From contig NZ_AUZM01000056.1 of the NCBI RefSeq assembly GCF_000478195.2, positions 1-38,191 of the forward strand: a stretch of DNA of 38,191 nucleotides, read 5' to 3'. Positions 34,684 through 38,191 of the stretch are shown piece by piece. A program made the translations under genes and the position numbers. Source of the DNA: Lyngbya aestuarii BL J. Lineage in GTDB: Bacteria > Cyanobacteriota > Cyanobacteriia > Cyanobacteriales > Microcoleaceae. The notes under the pieces are model-generated. The model was not told where the DNA came from. It saw only the letters and a list, made by a program, of their open reading frames with translations, and searched no databases. Every line of letters begins with the position of its first letter. Within the stretch, counting starts at the first letter, position 1.

Positions 34684-35646
34684 CTAGAAATTCCACATCA
34701 TCAGATCATCATCCAATGGATCAGTTACAATCCGTCCAATATGGTCAATTTCTTCTAAATCACTCTCTGAGAGTTTGATTTTTCCCGCTTGGGCATTTTG
34801 TTGAGATTGTTCCTCGTGACGCGCCCCCACAATCGCACTGGTTTGAGGTTGAGCAATTAACCAAGCTAAAGATAACTGGGCTAATGTGCATTGATTTCGG
34901 TCTGCAATCGGACGCAATTTTTCTAAAGCAGTTTGAACTCGGGCGTAGTTCTCTTTATCGGCAAATAACTTATTAGAAGATCGATGATCGCCTTCTGCAA
35001 ATTGATGATCCGGGCCAAATTTCCCAGTTAATAATCCTTGGGCTAAAGAAGAATAGGACAGAATTGAAATGTTATTTTCGACGCAATAGGGTTGAAGATC
35101 TTTTTCGACTTTACGCCAAAACAAAGAATAGGGCGGCTGTAAACTATCGATTCGACCATATTGAGAGGCTTCTACGAGTTGATCGCGAGAAAAGTTAGAC
35201 ACTCCAATAGCGAGAATTTTACCTTGTTCTTTGAGTTTATTCAAGGCTTTCATTGTTTCTTCAATCGGAACAAATTCGCTTTTAAAATTCCCAGACGGCC
35301 AATGAATTTGATACAGATCAATGTAGTCTGTCTCTAGATTTTTTAAAGAGCGATCGCAAGCTTCAATTACTTGATTATACTTGAGATGGTTAGGGAAAAC
35401 TTTGGTGGCGTAAATGACTTGATTCCGAACATCGGATAATGCTTTAGCAACGATTTGTTCTGAATGACCATCCCCATAAACTTCTGCGGTGTCTACTGTC
35501 GTTATTCCTGCTTCAAAGGCTGCCCGAATTGCTTTGGTCGTTTCTTCATCCTCTATACCCGTCCAACCTCGTTTTCCTGCTTGCCAAGTTCCCATAATGA
35601 TGGGTGTAATTGAAAGATTAGATGTACCCAGAGATCGCTGTTTCAT
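34684..35646 (-). CDS. Aldo/keto reductase
   Basis: This NADPH-dependent aldo/keto reductase has 320 residues and the catalytic tetrad Asp52, Tyr57 (DTAEVYGDGHSE), Lys82 (YATKVFP) and His115 (YQIHWPS). A TIM-barrel pattern and a C-terminal cofactor-binding segment (AWLIAQPQTSAIVGARHEEQSQQNAQA) are visible. It resembles the YdhF/Tas/general stress (IolS-type) group that reduces aldehydes or sugar-like carbonyls; the substrate is unknown. AGGAG lies upstream of the ATG at 35646. Single gene. Confidence 0.93.
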   Translation of the reverse strand: MKQRSLGTSNLSITPIIMGTWQAGKRGWTGIEDEETTKAIRAAFEAGITTVDTAEVYGDGHSEQIVAKALSDVRNQVIYATKVFPNHLKYNQVIEACDRSLKNLETDYIDLYQIHWPSGNFKSEFVPIEETMKALNKLKEQGKILAIGVSNFSRDQLVEASQYGRIDSLQPPYSLFWRKVEKDLQPYCVENNISILSYSSLAQGLLTGKFGPDHQFAEGDHRSSNKLFADKENYARVQTALEKLRPIADRNQCTLAQLSLAWLIAQPQTSAIVGARHEEQSQQNAQAGKIKLSESDLEEIDHIGRIVTDPLDDDLMMWNF

Positions 35647-35720
35647 GGTAGACTCCTAACTTATTCAATAGTGCTGATTCTGTTATTGTAAAGACAAATT
35701 GCTGATTCTGTATCTATCTT

Positions 35721-36299
35721 ATGGAAGTTAAAATCAAACAAGCGTTAAAAGAGTGGAATATTGCCGTTAATGCTTTAGAGACAGGGAACACGATTTTACT
35801 CCTGCGAAAAGGAGGAATTCGAGAACAAAAGGGTCAGTTTTCTGTCAAATATCAACAGGTTTTATTGTATCCGACTTTTGAACACCAACAGCCTAATTTA
35901 CTTTTACCCGAATATGCGTCTCAAGTACAAGCTGTTCCCTCGCTTTGGCATCCCCAAACGGTTAAAATTAGCAGTTGGGCAGAAATTACAGATGTTTTAG
36001 CAATAGAAACATCAAAAGCAGAAGCGTTAATTTCTGATTTACTGCCTTTTCTAATTTGGAATGAAAATTTTGTGAAAGAACGGATCAAGTTTAAGCCCAA
36101 AACTCCCTTGTTTTTACTTCTATTAAAATCCTATAAACTCTCCTCCGTTTATGAAATTCCCTATGATTCAAGTTATGGAGGTTGTCGGTCTTGGATTGAA
36201 TTAAAAGAATCGATTTCTATTCAAAACTCTATTCCGGTTTGGGAAGATACTCAATATAATACCCTTTGTTTTAAAATAAAACAATTATTATCACCGTAA
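35721..36299 (+). CDS. DUF1802 family protein
   Basis: This 192-residue cytosolic protein has the DUF1802 pattern at its N-terminus (ALKEWNIAVNALETGNTILLLRKGGIREQKGQFSV, LLYPTFEHQQPNLLLPEY) and a PLFLLLLKSYKLSSVYEIPYDSSYGGCRSWIEL segment near the end. The family is found in cyanobacteria and firmicutes and has no established function. No strong ribosome-binding site precedes the ATG. It is divergent from the aldo/keto reductase, 74 bases away. Confidence 0.85.
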   Translation: MEVKIKQALKEWNIAVNALETGNTILLLRKGGIREQKGQFSVKYQQVLLYPTFEHQQPNLLLPEYASQVQAVPSLWHPQTVKISSWAEITDVLAIETSKAEALISDLLPFLIWNENFVKERIKFKPKTPLFLLLLKSYKLSSVYEIPYDSSYGGCRSWIELKESISIQNSIPVWEDTQYNTLCFKIKQLLSP

Positions 36300-36409
36300 A
36301 AGTTTTTAATGAAATCTTAGATTAACAACTTTTTTTGAATTTATAGATAAAATCGACTATAATCAAATCAAACGAAATTTCGCAAAAATGAACAGCTAAT
36401 ATCGGTTAG

Positions 36410-37492
<1,083 letters not shown>

Positions 37493-37610
37493 ATCTCCCG
37501 TTACGGAGCTGTAAAATGTGGATCTGAAAACTTCGACATCATTTGTTAATATAGAGTTATAGATAACTAACTTGGGGCTGTGGCTCAGATGGATAGAGCA
37601 AGCGCCTCCT

Positions 37611-38004
37611 GAATGATCGGGCACCCTCAGAGGAAACTCTGGGCGTGAATGTGGTCAAACTCAAGGAAGCCTAAGTTCATGTTAGGATAAGGTAATCTTG
37701 AGCCAAGCTTTATCGAAGAAAAAGATAAAGAAGGTGCAGAGACTCGACGGCCACCACCTAAAGGCTTTTAGCCACAGATTACTCCGCCCTCCGGGTACTC
37801 TGCGCGCGTGGGCTTCGCCCAACGGCAGTTGCGTGACTTTCGGGGAACCCGCCCAACGCACTGCTCTCACCGTACAACGACGCGGGGTCTGTATTGGACA
37901 GCATTCCCTTGCGCCTGACGGCGACGCGGGGTCTGTCGGCTGCTGTGACCGTTAGCCAATGGTGAAGAGAGAGTCCAGAGAGTGAGGAAACTCACACAAA
38001 TCTG
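37611..38004 (+). ncRNA. Group IC3 self-splicing intron (394 nt)
   Basis: The core matches the tRNA-Leu(UAA) intron of cyanobacteria as I remember it: TCAAACTCAAGGAAGCCTAA, TAATCTTGAGCCAAGC, GGTGCAGAGACTCGACGG (37733-37750) and AGAGAGAGTCCA. P1 is CCT (exon, 37608-37610) with GGG (37619-37621), placing the required U-G pair at the splice site with an eight-base loop. P2 is CAGAG-GAAA-CTCTG (37628-37641), and P9 is GTGAG-GAAA-CTCAC (37982-37995). The intron ends in G (38004). P8 is CACC/GGTG plus GGCT/AGCC (37755-37766 with 37954-37964) and holds a large insert. No endonuclease gene is present. Confidence 0.92.
37767..37953. repeat. GC-rich palindromic insert in intron arm P8
   Basis: These 187 bases sit in the P8 loop and are much richer in G+C than the genome around. 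They contain a 15-base exact direct repeat (37878-37892 and 37922-37936), GGGC-TTC-GCCC (37810-37820), and a compound hairpin TGCGT/ACGCA around CGGG-GAA-CCCG (37830-37860). Words are shared, in inverse orientation, with the repeat at the left edge of the window. Confidence 0.7.
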
Positions 38005-38132
38005 AAGCGCTAGGTCGCCGGTTCGAGTCCGGCCAGTCCCGTCTACACTAATATTGATTGACAAATTAAATGACATCTTGACAAAATATTTGGCAATCAA
38101 CAGTTATAAAGGTTTAAAGCATCTAACTTCTC

Positions 38133-38165
38133 AGCTTGTAGTTAAACATAAATTACAAGCTTTTT
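38133..38165 (+). terminator. Intrinsic terminator downstream of the tRNA gene
   Basis: AGCTTGTA (38133-38140) pairs with TACAAGCT (38154-38161), eight pairs with a 13-base loop, and leads into TTTTT (38161-38165). Confidence 0.6.
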
Positions 38166-38191
38166 ACCCAGTTGTTACCCAATTGACTCAA

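Larger units (their letters stand above)
37574..38041 (+). tRNA. tRNA-Arg(CCU), interrupted by a group I intron
   Basis: Exon 1 (37574-37610) gives the acceptor GGGGCTG, D arm GCTC/GAGC, anticodon stem AGCGC and loop start C-T-CCT. Exon 2 (38005-38041) gives A-A, GCGCT closing the anticodon stem, the variable loop, the T arm GCCGG-TTCGAGT-CCGGC and CAGTCCC with discriminator G. Joined, it folds as a 74-base tRNA with anticodon CCU and a normal seven-base loop (CTCCTAA). CCA is not encoded. The intron lies immediately after the third anticodon base. Function needs splicing. Confidence 0.93.

Noticed and set aside
37698-38100. Protein frames across the tRNA-Arg locus on both strands
   Set aside because: They translate the intron, its GC-rich insert and the antisense of the tRNA T arm; the RNA gene explains the sequence.

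Overview
The window comes from a cyanobacterium, most likely a filamentous Oscillatoriales-type one. Evidence: light-dependent protochlorophyllide reductase, an NdbB-type demethylphylloquinone reductase, cytochrome c6, the ferredoxin-thioredoxin reductase variable chain, tocopherol cyclase, cyanobacteria-typical DUF1802/DUF6464/DUF2294/DUF1361 proteins, many GCGATCGC (HIP1) octamers, and a tRNA gene split by a cyanobacterial-style group IC3 intron. The genus is a guess.

Layout. 1-528 holds a GC-rich repeat and AT-rich DNA without a gene. 529-3714 is a rightward cluster: ndbB, a small membrane protein, and an HTTM/DCC membrane protein whose reading frame is cut by an in-frame stop. 4273-9680 carries por, an isochorismatase-fold hydrolase, a PEP-CTERM protein, a frameshifted small gene, a glucose-1-dehydrogenase-like SDR, and two divergent CsbD-like stress proteins. 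10141-18958 is a signalling island: a CheY-like regulator behind a structured leader, two DUF2294 paralogues, a NarL-type regulator, an ethylene-receptor-like PAS histidine kinase, an Rcp1-type regulator and two receiver-kinase hybrids. 19210-28522 is a mixed housekeeping stretch (secreted peptide, ftrV, DUF218, DUF6464, ABC exporter, DUF1361, petJ, TPR protein, hrcA, PPC-domain protein). 28758-31729 is a protein-quality-control run: hsp20, a DnaJ-like co-chaperone and an HtrA/Deg protease, just downstream of the heat-shock repressor gene hrcA. 31847-37492 has an MFS sugar-type transporter, recR, an MrpB-like subunit, an aldo/keto reductase, DUF1802 and tocopherol cyclase. 37574-38041 is tRNA-Arg(CCU) interrupted by the intron.

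Most notable: (i) the tRNA-Arg(CCU) intron, whose P8 arm is swollen by a 187-nt GC-rich palindromic insert resembling the repeat at the left edge; (ii) recR, which has no usual start codon where its Shine-Dalgarno and N-terminus demand one, an ACG sitting there instead; (iii) an in-frame TAA that removes the last 53 codons of the HTTM/DCC gene, which sits in a cluster with a phylloquinone-pathway reductase; (iv) a one-base frameshift in a small conserved-looking gene; (v) an ethylene-sensor-like kinase within a dense two-component island; (vi) a structured 5' leader and a large hairpin element with no assigned function.

No CRISPR array, transposase, prophage or rRNA was recognised. All family calls come from reading the sequence by eye, with no database search.
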